Shown: positions 12,601-24,827 of the stretch, piece after piece
Layout: every line of letters begins with the position of its first letter
Numbering within the stretch: the stretch's first letter is position 1
NCBI GenBank assembly: GCA_023053545.1
Contig: JAKZAN010000007.1
Location: 3,658,001-3,722,000 of the forward strand
Source: Lepidurus packardi
Lineage: Eukaryota; Arthropoda; Branchiopoda; Notostraca; Triopsidae
Reading direction: 5' to 3'
Length of the DNA: 64,000 nt
Made by a program: the position numbers and the translations under genes
The notes under the pieces: model-generated
The model's input: the letters and a program-made list of their open reading frames with translations, nothing else
What the model was told of the DNA's origin: nothing
Database searches by the model: none

Positions 12601-15156
12601 GGGTCGCTAGTACCAGCTCCTGAATCACGTATGGGTAATCCGGCACATTTGACTACCGTCACCATCAACGTATTCTTCTCTCCGTTATGTCTAAACCAGA
12701 AAAGGAGAAGGATGAGATATATTGCCAGAAATTCTTCCAGCCTGTAAATCTTTTCCTCAACATATTATTCATGGACTATGAGGCTCTATTTCAAGCTTCA
12801 TAGAGGCAGAATAAGAGTCCCCTAACAGAACTCCCTTTGTGTGTCCCTCCGCCTTTTCTTCCTCCTCAAAAGCGCTCAAAGCGAAGTCTTTCAATTTCGA
12901 CTGGTAGAATGAGAATCGATGTTGTCTGCGGGCGGAACCGTCCAATCCCTCGCAACTATTACAGCCAGTAATGAACCATTTTCTGCTTCCGTCTAAAAAA
13001 AATCAAAAGGATCCCAACGTCACGCAGCATGTGCTTAAACCTAGCTTGGGGCTTTTGCTACGTGGTACGTTTCTGCCACTATTGCCGAAATTCTGGGGAT
13101 TCGGGGACAGAATAACATTGTCGATTGAATTGATTCCCAAATTTGAGTTCGTTGTGCTGTAGGACTAAAAAGAGCTTTCAACTCGCTTAAGAATAGCAGA
13201 GCTCTCTCTCTCTTTGAATTCCTAAGTAGTAATATAGTGTCCCTTAGGAAGAAGTACGTGTGAAAGACAGGGTCTTGGGAAGTGGGGATTGAAACTCGGT
13301 CAAGTTCTTTTTCCTGACAATATGGACAGAACCTCGACATTACGAAAAAATGCAAAGTCTCCGGGTGACAAAAGGCAAAGAAATTATGTAATGGCTGCGG
13401 ATTTCACCAGTCAATATAAGAAGAAATTTATATGAAGAAATGTTGCGTATAAATACCTGACTTTGAAGAAGAGTTTCCCCAGTTTATTGGCGCCATCCCC
13501 AGCTCCTTTGCTGTCTTTCGTATCTCCATGAGTCGTATTGCTGATGTTGCTGCAGACAACGCCCATCCCAGTCAATTCTGCTAGGCTGTGCTCTTTAACG
13601 ACGGCCAAGTCAGTGGGAGACTTCTTTTTCTCGCATTCCAAGGCGAAACGAATGCTGCTTTCGCTGCGGAAGTCGTCGGGGTGGTACGGGCTCGCCGACG
13701 AAGGAGAGCGGATTCCAAGAGGTGTTCGTCGACTACCAGGTGTAGGGGCGGGGCTAGAACTGGTCTCCCCAACTGGAGCTTCATATGTAGGCGTTAACTG
13801 GTTCGGCGTGGGACCTACAAGTTATGTTTGCAGAATTTACGCGTTAATATACGCGATATTTATACGTTATATAATATACGTTATATAATATACGTTAATA
13901 TTACGCGATATTTCTTTTCCAGTGACTTCGTCATTTCTTTTCCAGTGAACTTAAGTTGAGATAAAATGACGCCGTCACGGATACTTGTCATAAAAACCAA
14001 AGCATCAATTCGATCTTCTCTTGTCAGTACAGCATTTCAACCTATCTTATATCCCAAGCACGTTTGAAACGTGTCACTAAGAACTCTTTTGACTTAAAGA
14101 ATCACTCATATAGATCGAAGAGTCTGCCGAAGGCATTATTTCTGCTTAAGTGTTCAAACTTCCGAACGATTGCAAGCTATTATTTTTTTCTGGGGTTAGC
14201 TAGTCGATGGATGCCACGGTGCAAAGCATTTATTAAGCTTGTGGTAGACAAGATAAGAAGAAACTGAGCTGAGCTCGGCGGAAAACAAGTGAAAGAGAAT
14301 CTTCGGGATAGGTCCATAAATAGTGCCATCGACTCGAACCTTTGGCTATACACACTAGCTGGACTGGACAGTGGACCTTTATTTACGTGTTCCGAAACAA
14401 AATAAAAGGATAGGAAAGGAGAGAAAAGAGCATCATAGCAACCGAAGGGATTCGGTCTCGCTCTTGACCGAAACCTTGTCCCACGGGGATTCCTATTATG
14501 CCCGAGAGGCATTTGAGGGCTGAGAATCGGGGGGTGGGGTTGGGGGGGATAAAGCAGACAGGGGATGGGAAAATTGTATTGGACAGGCCATTATCGCTGT
14601 GTTCGCTCGGTTCCCAAGCGCGAAAAAGGCTAGGTGACGTTAACACGGAAGTAACGTACTTCTACCGCCTTATTTGCTACTCGAATAAAAAAATAGGAGT
14701 GAAGATTTAATGTAACCCCAGGCAACAATCTGCTATTTTTTTCAACAAGAGAATAAATCTTAACCGGATAAGCCCTTCTTTTATATTTTAAAATCAATTT
14801 TTCATGATGAAAAAAAACTTTGAAATCTATTTTCTGTTGGTGCACACGTTACCTTGCTGTGGACTAGGGGTCTTGGTGGCCGCCCCAGGCGGTGTTTTAG
14901 CTCCCGTAGGGCTGGGAGACTTCTTGAGGTAGTAGGGTGGACCGCCGGATGATTGTGGAGGTCGCACAGCAGTGGGTCGACGGACAGGCAGCGGGCGGCC
15001 TTCAGAGACACGTAGTTTCTTGTTGCGGTCCCTCTTGCCCCGGACGCATAAGCAGCTCACAGCTAATGCGGTCGTAAGCAGCAGTATTCCCCCCAGGCAG
15101 ATCCCTACCAATGCTGGAGCGCTTACTAAAATAACACCAAGATCATACAGAAACAT
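9645..15156 (-). CDS. Syt4: Synaptotagmin 4, vesicle membrane C2 protein
   Basis: Seven coding exons in gene order: 15156-14853, 13814-13457, 12690-12474, 12308-12096, 12010-11887, 10933-10740, 9764-9645. All phases agree and give 509 residues. A hydrophobic segment at about residues 12-36 ([16 protein letters not shown]) is followed by a basic stretch and a proline/serine linker, as in synaptotagmins. The C2A domain has [11 protein letters not shown]. Where Syt1 has an aspartate in the YDFD Ca2+ loop, this protein has [10 protein letters not shown], the serine typical of Syt4/Syt11. The C2B domain has [16 protein letters not shown], the basic AKKKTHVKK patch, and ends EWHKLRE with the WHxL motif. 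Syt4 acts in vesicle traffic and, in flies, in retrograde signalling at the synapse. The ATG at 15156 keeps phase, but a TTTTAG acceptor at about 15128 leaves another upstream start possible. Confidence 0.93.
13835..13945. repeat. AT-rich short tandem and direct repeats in Syt4 intron 1
   Basis: The stretch TATACGTTATATAA is repeated in tandem and is flanked by two near-copies of GTTAATATxACGCGATATTT. Right after it TTTCTTTTCCAGTGA occurs twice. The whole block lies just upstream (plus strand) of Syt4 exon 2, inside the first intron. Confidence 0.7.
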
Positions 15157-17557
15157 TTTAGGAATCCTGTTTCAGTTAAAGTGTGGACACTGCATGATTT
15201 TAAATTATTTCATTTTAACTTGTCATTCTTCACGTTTCACCTTTAGCATTAATTGCGATTTGGCAAAGCGATTCACATGATTCAATCACACTCAATTCAG
15301 GGTGATTCGCTTCGCAGCTGTCTACCAATCGATCATCACAAAAAGATTTTCACACAACTTTTGACAGATGATTCCTTTCATTAATGCTTCATAAAAATAA
15401 TTCCAGAAATCGATTTCATAAAAGATTCTTTTGGTGGGCTCAGTATTCTTGACCTTTAAACTGCACTTACCAGCAAACTTGGTGATACTCACGAGAATTT
15501 CTAAAACCATTGTATTGCTAAAGGCTTTGATTGTACTGTCATGATTATCGTTTGGTGTAATAATCCGAGAAGTAATTCGCGTTTTGTTTCTAACTTGGCG
15601 GAATTCCTTTTGTAGGGCTGAGGTATGAACTTGATTGTAAGGGTTAAAGCACTGGGACAACTTTTGTACTAAGCAGTATGGGGGAGATACGTCATGATAG
15701 CCCCGAGGCAACTAAAGGGTCCATACTCTGTGAAGGCTTGACGGACGACTGGTAGCCTAGCTACCGCCACCGCTATTTCTTGCTGGAGGGGTGAGTTCAT
15801 AACTAGTCCACTGCGCAACCGAAAGTGTTTTATAACAAGAACGGAAGAAACCCGAATTGGGTTCGGGTGGACGACAACTGCCATCAACAACTGAGTCATG
15901 AAAATGAGAAGCCACCGGTGTGTTTGACGAGCGGCTTTTCGCTTGCCTCGTGGAAGGAAGGTAACGTATTTGCTGCCATTTATGATCCCTTCTAGATGCA
16001 ATTTGACGGAAGAAAAGAAGTGTGGTGGCAACTGGCAAGCCTCATATACATCATACTTTTCCATTGAGAGATTAAACTTTTGCTTGTGGTTGTTTCTGGG
16101 CCCCTCTTTTGATCATTCCCCGAGGGTGCAGGAGTGGTACAGCAAACTTACATTACCAAACATATCACCCTCTTAGCTCCGACTCTGCATTTCCCCATAC
16201 TCGATAAAAAATACTGGACAGTCTCGAGCCTTTTAGCTATTAACAATTAAAGCTGATAATTCTTCTTGGAAGATCGTACGAAAGTAAAGAGTTCGCCCGG
16301 AGGCACTTGGGAATTTCTACGGTTAATTCGACATGAAAGCAATAAGGAAAAGAGCGGTTCAGGAGCCTGAGAGAGAAATTGTTGCATTGTTCTGGGAAAA
16401 TTTTTAGGTTGAAAAGGGTAGTCGTGTGCATGTTTGTTTCCTGCAAAGAGGTTTCTGACGGTATGGAAACTTGGCACACGATAAAATCGCGTGCAATGTG
16501 GTGTCATGCTGTGCTCCTTGTGTGAGGTAAGCACTTTTCTATGTATCTTAGCACATGCACGTCGGCTTGTCTCTGACAGGAACTGGTCCATCGATCAGCT
16601 AAAAAATAGGTCGATTTCTGGGTGAAACAGACAAAAAATAATACGCGACAGCAACATAAGAAGGATGAAGGATTTAGTGGGCGAGAAAGGCTGTTTCAAG
16701 TGCAAACTGAGAGAATTTGACCAGCCTAAAGTTTTGAAAATATATGCATATATCAACGGAACACGCCGCGTGATTATCATGGTGATTAACTTTCAAATCC
16801 GCGAGTAACGGCCGCCTAGAGAGGGTACTAGGAAAATGCATCTGTTGAAAAGTTGTAAAACTCCTATTTCAGGTTAAATGTAACCTTACACGGGGCATAT
16901 AAGGGACGAATATTAGCATAAAAGGCTTTTAGTACGTCAAGGTTTTTCTCCCATGATGGGATTAGCGAGGTAAGATGCATTCTCCCTGTTCTCCACACCC
17001 CCATCCCCTTCGTAATCGATGTTCATCATGCTTTTAAGTCAAGGGTTGTTAGCGCCATCTACTTAGCGCTTCCTCAACTCCAGTGAAATCCGATTTTCAT
17101 ACTATACTGTGTGAGTAAATTGCATATTCATGTACTATCTTCTAAATCTTCTATCTCTAAATGAAAATTAAATTTCATATACTGTCTTAAACATATTATT
17201 ATAGCGTAAAAATACGGCACGAGTATTAAGTGTATAAAACGCAATATATAATTTTTATTACGCAATTATTTAGACAGTTCAAAAAGAAAAAAACGTATAC
17301 CCTGATATGCGCGAATATTCAAGAGACACCACGTAAATAGAAAATAATACCGTAGGTATTATTTAACTTTATACGAATAACAAAAAAGACTTTTGTACGG
17401 CCGTGACTAAAACGAGTTCTTACACACCTCATGTGGTTCCAGAAAAAGGGTTGCCGAAGCTTCCCTTAAAGTATTTTTGTATTTTTTTTTTTGCTAAACG
17501 TATGCTACAAGACCCTTGTTAAGTAGTCAACTTTTGGGCAATGTGTGTTGGCCAAAA

Positions 17558-17612
17558 GACTTGCGCTTAAAAGTGCTTAGACTTGCGCTTAGACTTGCGC
17601 TTAAAAGTGCTC
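17558..17612. repeat. Short tandem repeat, ACTTGCGCTTA unit
   Basis: GACTTGCGCTTA occurs three times, the first and third followed by AAAGTGCT. It lies next to a dispersed repeat that recurs inverted near 45.1 kb. Confidence 0.7.
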
Positions 17613-17614
17613 TT

Positions 17615-17700
17615 AAGCGTTTTGTTTAGCTAGTCCACTTAGATCTTGAAAGTCAACTTCTAGTTTTGGACTCATTTTAGGCAAGTCTATAATGGGCACT
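17615..17700 (+). repeat. Dispersed repeat, copy A
   Basis: The order GCGTTTTGTTT, AGCTAGT, ACTT, TTGAAAGTC, GTTTTGGACTCA, AAGTCTATAA matches the reverse complement of 45048-45142 over about 85 bases with scattered changes and short gaps. It carries no open frame. Confidence 0.6.
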
Positions 17701-19787
17701 AGCGTGGCCAGACTTAAACTTTGTTCGCCTCTTTTGAATTATTGCGTATGTGTTTACTAAACGGATGCCTAAAGTTAGTATTTTAATTTTTTTTTATTTT
17801 TAACAAATTTGAATGTGTTTCAAACAGTAACATTTATGTTACTCCATGTGTGTTTGCTAAAACGGTTAAGAAACATGTAAATGGTTTGTCGCAACCCTGA
17901 AAGCAAGTGACTGTGTTTAAGCAAGAGATCTTTATTTCTAAGTTGATTTAGACAATATTGAAAGTTTTTCTCCTTGGACAGAATGGAGTAATATGACATG
18001 TGTTTTCACAAGCAGTCGCCCCATGGATGGAGCAATTGTAAACTAATGCTTATAATCGTTCGTTTTTACTCCAGACTTTCCAAATCGCCTTCATCAACTT
18101 TCAAAGTTTAGGCTAAAACGAAAGCTTATAAGCGTCGAGGAAGTTAGGCTACTCAAAGTTTAAATTTAATGTACACAACGAGCGGCTCATATCAACTTTA
18201 CTCAACTTTAGTCCCTGTTAAGTTTAATTACCCTTCAGAATGCTGTCGCCAAACTGTTGTCATTTCCTTGAAAGGGGGTAAGCTTCTAACGGTACAAGTT
18301 AGAGGCGTTTTCCGCAGGCCTAAGCAAAGTTGTAAACAGTTAAGAGGTCAAAAAGCCGGAAAGGTTATCGGGGCTTGTGGAGAATGGTCTCGGGTGTGGC
18401 TAACAAACCATGAAAAAAGAACATCTGGACCGTGTGGTATATCATTTACTTGTTAAGCAGATTAGATTCTCGTAGAGCGTAGTGTAACCTAGTATCAGAC
18501 TCTGAAGTAGGTCAAGTTGACTGCGACTGGCCTTTTATCGACAAGAAGGAGCCATTACTGTGAACCCGAAGCAGAATACTGCGGAGTTACGGTGAGAGTC
18601 TGGTGAGGTGGAGCTAGAAACGAAAGGTCATCCTGCACTTGATGGAAATCAATACTCCGCGGACGGGAGCCAAGTTGATCCGCCCCTTTCTACCGCGATG
18701 ACCTCATGAATACTTCACGGAATTTCATGTCTCTGTTTTTCTAGAACAGGTAGGAATTTTGTGAAGGATTTTTATTGGGGTATTTTTTTTACAATATCTG
18801 AGATACGCATATTAGCTTTTAAAGAACCGTTGGTGTTTAAAAGGGCGGAATGGACCGAGACATTTTTAGTGCGTCATGGCAACTTTATCGATTCTTCCTC
18901 AAAGTCAGGGCTTTTGTCGGAGGAAAACATTGCCCTCAACATGCGGGTTTCACTTTACCTGGTAGCTTTTATGGCCTATCAAATATTCCTTGTGGATGCC
19001 CTTAAAATTTTTAACTTATTAAACGGACTGGAATTGCTTGTCACGGACAGTAAAAGAAAAGGATCGAAAAGGAAACTTACGAGAATCTACGGGTTCGATT
19101 GCTGGCCCTTCGCCCTCGCCACCGGAGACCATCCTGGCGGATGTTGCGGTTTCCAGGTTTGTAGAAAATGGTTTCGAAATCCTATTGGAAGTAAACGCAA
19201 CGAATGTTAACCGAGATTGCTCGGTATTAGCGAGGTTTGAGGAGACAGGAAACCACACTTAAAAACACTTAAAGTCCAATCATTGTTCCAGGGAACTTCC
19301 TTCAGGTAAAATGGCGATCACTTCGAACTTAAAAAATACTAAGTTTACGTTTAAAGCGCTGGTGACTCGTTGCAAACCTTGGAAAGTGTTGTGTTTTACT
19401 AAGGGAGTGGCCACCAAGAAAGAGTCTAGTCGTACGTAGGTACGATAATACGAGGCTGGTGTTCTACCCGCTGCAACGACCAAAAGGCGCAAGTCGTCGC
19501 CAGTAGTTAAGTTACCACCCACCGCAATCCGTCCTGACGTCACAATCTTGCGACATGGCAATTCGGCACCCACATGCTTCCCTTCTAGAAAGGAGAAAAA
19601 AGAATCCGAGTTTCGGAGTCCTGTGAACGCCGACAAATTTTTTTCTATGCTTCAAACAACAGCTATGTTAAGTATAATAAGCTTTTCAGCGGAATTCTCG
19701 TCGATCAGAACAGGGAAATCATTTGAATGGTGCTGCCATCAAATGCCGGTGATCGACACTAATTACAACATGCAAAGGAAAACAAGC

Positions 19788-22738
19788 ATGGCCGGCCAAA
19801 TGTTAAATCAGTGCTTAGTGGAAATTAACCAGAAATTTGGACAAATTACTGCTAAACCCCAAAAGTTTCTAAGGTGAATACATATATTTGTAAATGTAAT
19901 TGTATATGTACGTATCACTTCATCCTTGAATAAGTTGACAAGGAGGAAAATATGTTATTAGCCTTTATTGTTATTTCGGAATATTTTTTTTCACATTTAT
20001 TAAGTTCATGTGATAAGAGGCTAAATTAAAGACATCTCTGTAAATATTTAGGGTGGAGGATGACCTCATTGCAAATCTTCGGCTGCTAATCAAAGATGTC
20101 TATGACACCAACAAGCACAATGAACCGCTGCCTTCCGTTAATAGAACCAAACCTAATTCAAATGCCAATTCATCATCGCTGCCTGAATTGATGATTGACG
20201 GTTTCGATGAAGAACAGATATGGCAAGAACTAGAGCTACAAAACCAGCCCCTGTATGAAGATTCAGTGAAGGCAATTGCACGTTTGGCCAGCAAAACGGA
20301 CCTTCTAACCTTCGTCAAAAAAGCTAATAATTCGACCACATCCCAACAATGTTTGACATCGGAAACCACTGAAGACGTCGAAGAAGAGGAGGATAATGAT
20401 TCTCTTAGCGACATTGGTATACAAGAACGAAGCTTTCTCCTGTTATTTATCAGTTTTGCTCATTTTAATTCTCATTTAATTCATTCAGATTTGGGCTCTG
20501 ATCTTGATGCCAGCGATGAAAGTGGTTCAGAAGACGGTTTAGCGTTTGGAGAAGCTAAAGCTGACTTAGCGGGAGACGAAGACGGTTTCTTTACCCCAGA
20601 CGAAGGAATCGAAGGAGACGAAAATTTTGAAGTGGAAGAAAAGGAGCAAGACGTTTTCAACCTTGAGCCAAAGGAACGCTTGAATTCTTCAAAGCCTAGC
20701 AGGCCCTCAGTCGTGGATGACGAATTCTTTAAATTGGGTGATTTGGAACAGTTTTTAAATAAAGAAGACACGCGGGAAGAAAAACGGCGTGACGGAGACG
20801 AAAATTCTGAAGAAGAAGATGCCAACGTTGATCATTTTGAAGGATTCTCATCTGGCGAAGAAGAAAATGACGTACAGTACCCCACTTGCGAAAATTTTGC
20901 AACTATTTCTCATTGTTTTTGCTATAGGAAGGCACAGATGCGATGTACGCCGATTTTTTCGACGTTCCAGCCCTTAAAAAGGTCCAAAAACGGAAAGAAC
21001 CCACAATTCCTGAAAATCTTATGAATGGTGCAGAGTCGAGCAGCAAAAAAGTCAAATTTTCATTAGAGGCAGACCCAGACCTGAATTCACAAGCCCAGTC
21101 TTCCGAAGCCAAATCTTCCTTCGATGAACGTCAGGCGCGTCTAGCAAATCAGATATCACGGTTCGAAAACGAAGCACTCTCGAGCAAACCTTGGCAACTG
21201 ACGGGTGAAATCGCAGCCGACACTCGGCCCGAGAACGCCTTGCTAGAGGAAGATCTGCAGTTCGACCACACCACCCGAGCAGCGCCTGTCATAACCGAAG
21301 AAACGACCAAAACCTTGGAAGATATTATTCGTCAACGAGTAAAAGACGCGGCATGGGACGACGTGGAACGCAAGGTCAAACCCGTGAATACCCCCATGGA
21401 GTACAAAAAACAGCTCGTCTTGGATTCCGACAAGCCTAAACAAGGTTTAGCTGAACTTTATGAAGAAGAATACCAGAAATTGCAGGCTAAGCAAGCCGGA
21501 AATGCTCCCGACTCAGAGACCACTACAAAGGAACATGAGGAGATTAAGAAACTAACCCGAGAGGTCTTCGCTCAATTGGACGCTTTGGCCAACTTCCATT
21601 ACACACCAAAGATGGTATTCTTTTTAAAAAATTTACCAATTAGTTTTATATCTTATATGGTAAATCTGCGATGCCGGATGCGCGGTTGTTCCGTTATTGT
21701 TATTCTTAATATTATTTAATTTAATATAATTATTTATTTATTTATAATTGTATATGTATTTATAATTATTTATTCATTTTATTTTTATTTATTATTTGAA
21801 TATTTACTGTATTATTCAATTTAGAAATTCAGTCTTTTTCAATTTTTTTTTCTTTTTTGTTAAGTCCTACCATGTCGTATTCAACTTGGGGTACTTTTCC
21901 TCGTGGTTGTTTTAGTTTCGCGCCATTCCGCACTTTCATTTTAGCCTTGGATCACGCTACGTGTGCCCTAGTGCCATCGCGTTTTTTTTTCTTTTTGGGG
22001 GGTGAGGGGAGACTTTAGCGTTTTACTTTCTTTGTTTTCTAGTAGGTAATTACTGCCAGTGTAGTTATTTGGGGTCTATGTCATCTTCTTTTTTAAAAGT
22101 AAAAAATAATAATAGTTAAAAAAAAAACTGTTTTAATAGCCCAGTGCTGAAGTGCGAATCGTGAGCAATTTGCCGTCCCTCAGCAGAGAAGAAGCTGTGC
22201 CTTTGTCAGTAAGTGACGCCCAAGTTTTAGCCCCGGAGGAAGTAACAAGTACGTTTCTTTCCTTTAAAAAATGGGAATTTATTGTTCGTTCTAGCACGAC
22301 CGCGCGGTGACGTCAAAAGCAAAAGCGAACGAACCACCACGGACAAGAAACATGAACGCAGGTTAAAGAAGACCTTCCAACGCTCCAGATCAGCGGCTGC
22401 AGCTCAGAAGCCAAACAGTGATCAGAACCAAGCCCTCAAGCAGTTAGAGCACGCCCAGAAAACTGGGAAAGTCACAAAGGTACAACAGTTTCTTCCTATT
22501 TTTACTTACGTACTTGCAACGCATTTATCTTCACGACTTTTGCGTTCGCCCTTTACAGATGACCGAGGTCCAAACCGGGTCTCGAAAGCCTCTGAAATCG
22601 TCCACCGCCTTTTTCGCACAACTGCAGGACCAAGTAACCCAGGCGGTGAAAGGAGGCGGAGCTAATTCATCCAAGACCCCTTCCAAGACGAAGAAACAGG
22701 ACCAGAAAAGCTTAACTGGCACTCGCCTCAAACTCTGA
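19788..22738 (+). CDS. Mpp10: U3 snoRNP protein MPP10
   Basis: Seven exons: 19788-19873, 20052-20416, 20489-20871, 20928-21614, 22140-22248, 22295-22479, 22559-22738. Phases agree throughout and give 664 residues, close to the human length of about 680. The start is the ATG at 19788 (MAGQMLNQCLVEI). The conserved FDEEQIWQELELQN follows at about residue 85, then long acidic stretches, then the carboxy-terminal block with NFHYTPK, IVSNLPSLS, SVSDAQVLAPEE and a basic ERRLKKTFQRS, ending LTGTRLKL. MPP10 is part of the SSU processome with IMP3 and IMP4; it is needed for early cleavage of pre-rRNA in the nucleolus. Most introns are short (46-177 bp); only intron 4 is longer (525 bp). Confidence 0.93.
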
Positions 22739-24827
22739 TAGCGTTTTTTTTTCGTTAATGTAAGTTTTGTTTGCAAAAGAAAGACAGGCGGCAAATTTGG
22801 GACTAATTACAAATTCAAGAGCAAAGGAGTTGTAACGGATAGAGAAAGGCAAGGCCAAACTGCTTGTATGGAAATTCAAATTCGGAAAAAGAAAAGGAGA
22901 ATTTGGAGCAAGGTAGCGATTTTGGTGGGAAACCCTGAAACTTCTTTTTATATTAATTTGTTTTTAAAAAATAATTTTTTCTTGGAGGTTGTATTAACTA
23001 GTTTCTCTTTTGTTGCGAGGTGGAATGTATAGTTGGCTTATGCTTGGGGAATTCCCTATCTTAAGCTAAAGTTGATGGCTGCCGTGAGCACTTTGTCCTT
23101 GGCTTCATCTTCTTTTGCCTGCTGCTGGAGCGACAGAACACACTTTTCGGGCCCCCTTAACTCCCAAACAAAGAAATCTACGCAACTTTACGTTGCTTGG
23201 CGAACCGGGCGAGCATCTTGGTTTTTACAAGTCTACCTGCGTCCGTTCATTGTATTACGCGTGTGGAAGTTTACCCAGAACGTTTTCTTTTTTTCTTTCT
23301 TTTCTTTTTTCTTTTTGCAGGTAAAGTTCCCTGTCGAGTACTTGGGAAAAACCAAGCGTTAACTTCCATCAAGAATAACATCTTAGCGCAAGCTATCTTC
23401 ACGTCAATCCCCTTCTATAACTTTCCGTGGTTTTTCTCCCTAAGTCATTGGTTAAAGTGCAAATTTGCCGATCCTGAAAACAGGTCTGGATACATTGTTG
23501 TGGGTTTGTCGCTCTGGGAGTCCTGGAAAACCGTTTTGAGTAACGATTGGATCAGAGAGAAGAAGAAGATGCTTACAATTGTCGAATAGGCCAACGAACT
23601 TTTTGTTTTGAACATTTTTGCCTGGTTTTTATCGTACAATCGTCAAGAGGTCAACGTTTAGAGGTCTAAACGTAACAGGTGAATCCATCTGCTGCGTGTT
23701 CTCCTCATGTAGGCTATGGTCAAGGATTATTGGGAGGAATATGGTTTTAATTTTGGGCTGTGAGGGAGTGAAAGAAAGAGAGAGGGGGATGGGGAGACCC
23801 CTAAGTTTTGGAAAAGGGAGCACGTCCTTGTCCTGGGCTACCACCAGTAATCTAAACGCAACCTCAGGGGCTTGTGCAAAAGGACACTTAAAACATCGTT
23901 GGTAAGAGAGTGAGATCTGGATGGAAGAGTCTGTTCCTTGTGGTTTCCCATTTTGTGATTGACTTTCGGGAATATAAAAGGGCGTGACTATTCTAGAGAA
24001 GGTAAGAACAGACAATTCTTAGCACCGAGACGGACAGAAAACTTGACCCAATTTCTAGTTCGGCGATAGTGTGGGTTGACGCTGAAGCAAGCTAGAATGG
24101 AGTGGAACTGAGCTTGGAGAATGCGAAGGGGAAACTTTCACTGCAATGCAAGTTCTTGGCTCCGGCTTGGCTTGGCTTATAGCAAACGCCTTTGTAGATT
24201 GTTTTGCATGATTATATACAAAAAGGCTTAATTTTTGGCTTGCTGCAGTAAAATTTTATGCGTAAAAGTAATAATAAAAGCAATGAAACGAGATAGTGTA
24301 ATGACTTTCTATTTACGGTAACGTTTCATTTACAATTACATACATGATACAAGGTTATTCTTATTGGCAGCGGGCTGTAATTCACTCCGCAATCTCTCAT
24401 GTGTGGATTAATACAAAACGAGAGGAGATCTAGGACACTAAAAGTTTTATTATCTTATGCTACGAAGATTATGCTACGAAGATAATTATCTAAGTCTATG
24501 TATTGTTGTTATTAGTCAGATAAAGGAACCGTTAGCGGGAAGTAACCTTTATATCGATTAGCAAATACTACTATCGATATTGCTTGAAAACGCCTATTGA
24601 ACCTATAAAACACCCGAATTATCTTAATGTCTCCTATTCCATAGCTTAAGATTACTTGTTTATGGGTTTATGTATCTCAGGAGAAAGCAGAAAGCCGTCT
24701 AATGTTAACTTTTCGCCCCTTCTTCCTAGATATCGGCTGAAATCGGCGACCTGACGATAGCGATTCTTAAGTTATATATCGATCCACTGAGCCAGCTGCA
24801 GGTAGAGCCACTTGGAATGCATCAGTC
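22739..24827. other. Gap between Mpp10 and ELL
   Basis: About 2.1 kb with the Mpp10 3' UTR on the left and the presumed ELL promoter and 5' UTR on the right. I see no exon, RNA gene or transposon that I can support. Open frames on both strands at 23.2-24.0 kb overlap each other and show no family motif. Confidence 0.5.

Larger units (their letters stand above)
15157..19787. other. Gap between the divergent Syt4 and Mpp10 genes
   Basis: Both genes point away from this 4.6-kb stretch, so it should hold both promoters and possibly non-coding 5' exons. I see no exon with family support. The several open frames of 80-150 codons lack family motifs, and several overlap on opposite strands. A short tandem repeat (17558-17612) and a dispersed repeat copy (17615-17700) are described separately. 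Confidence 0.5.

Noticed and set aside
15669..16591. Minus-strand genes upstream of Syt4
   Set aside because: Several overlapping frames of 80-130 codons without motifs; they look like chance frames.
20053..20055. Mpp10 start at GTG 20053
   Set aside because: A TTTAG acceptor ends at 20051 and an upstream exon with ATG 19788 joins in phase and matches the family amino end.
23629..24015. A 128-codon minus-strand gene between Mpp10 and ELL
   Set aside because: No domain, no start context, no splice partner, and an overlapping frame on the other strand.
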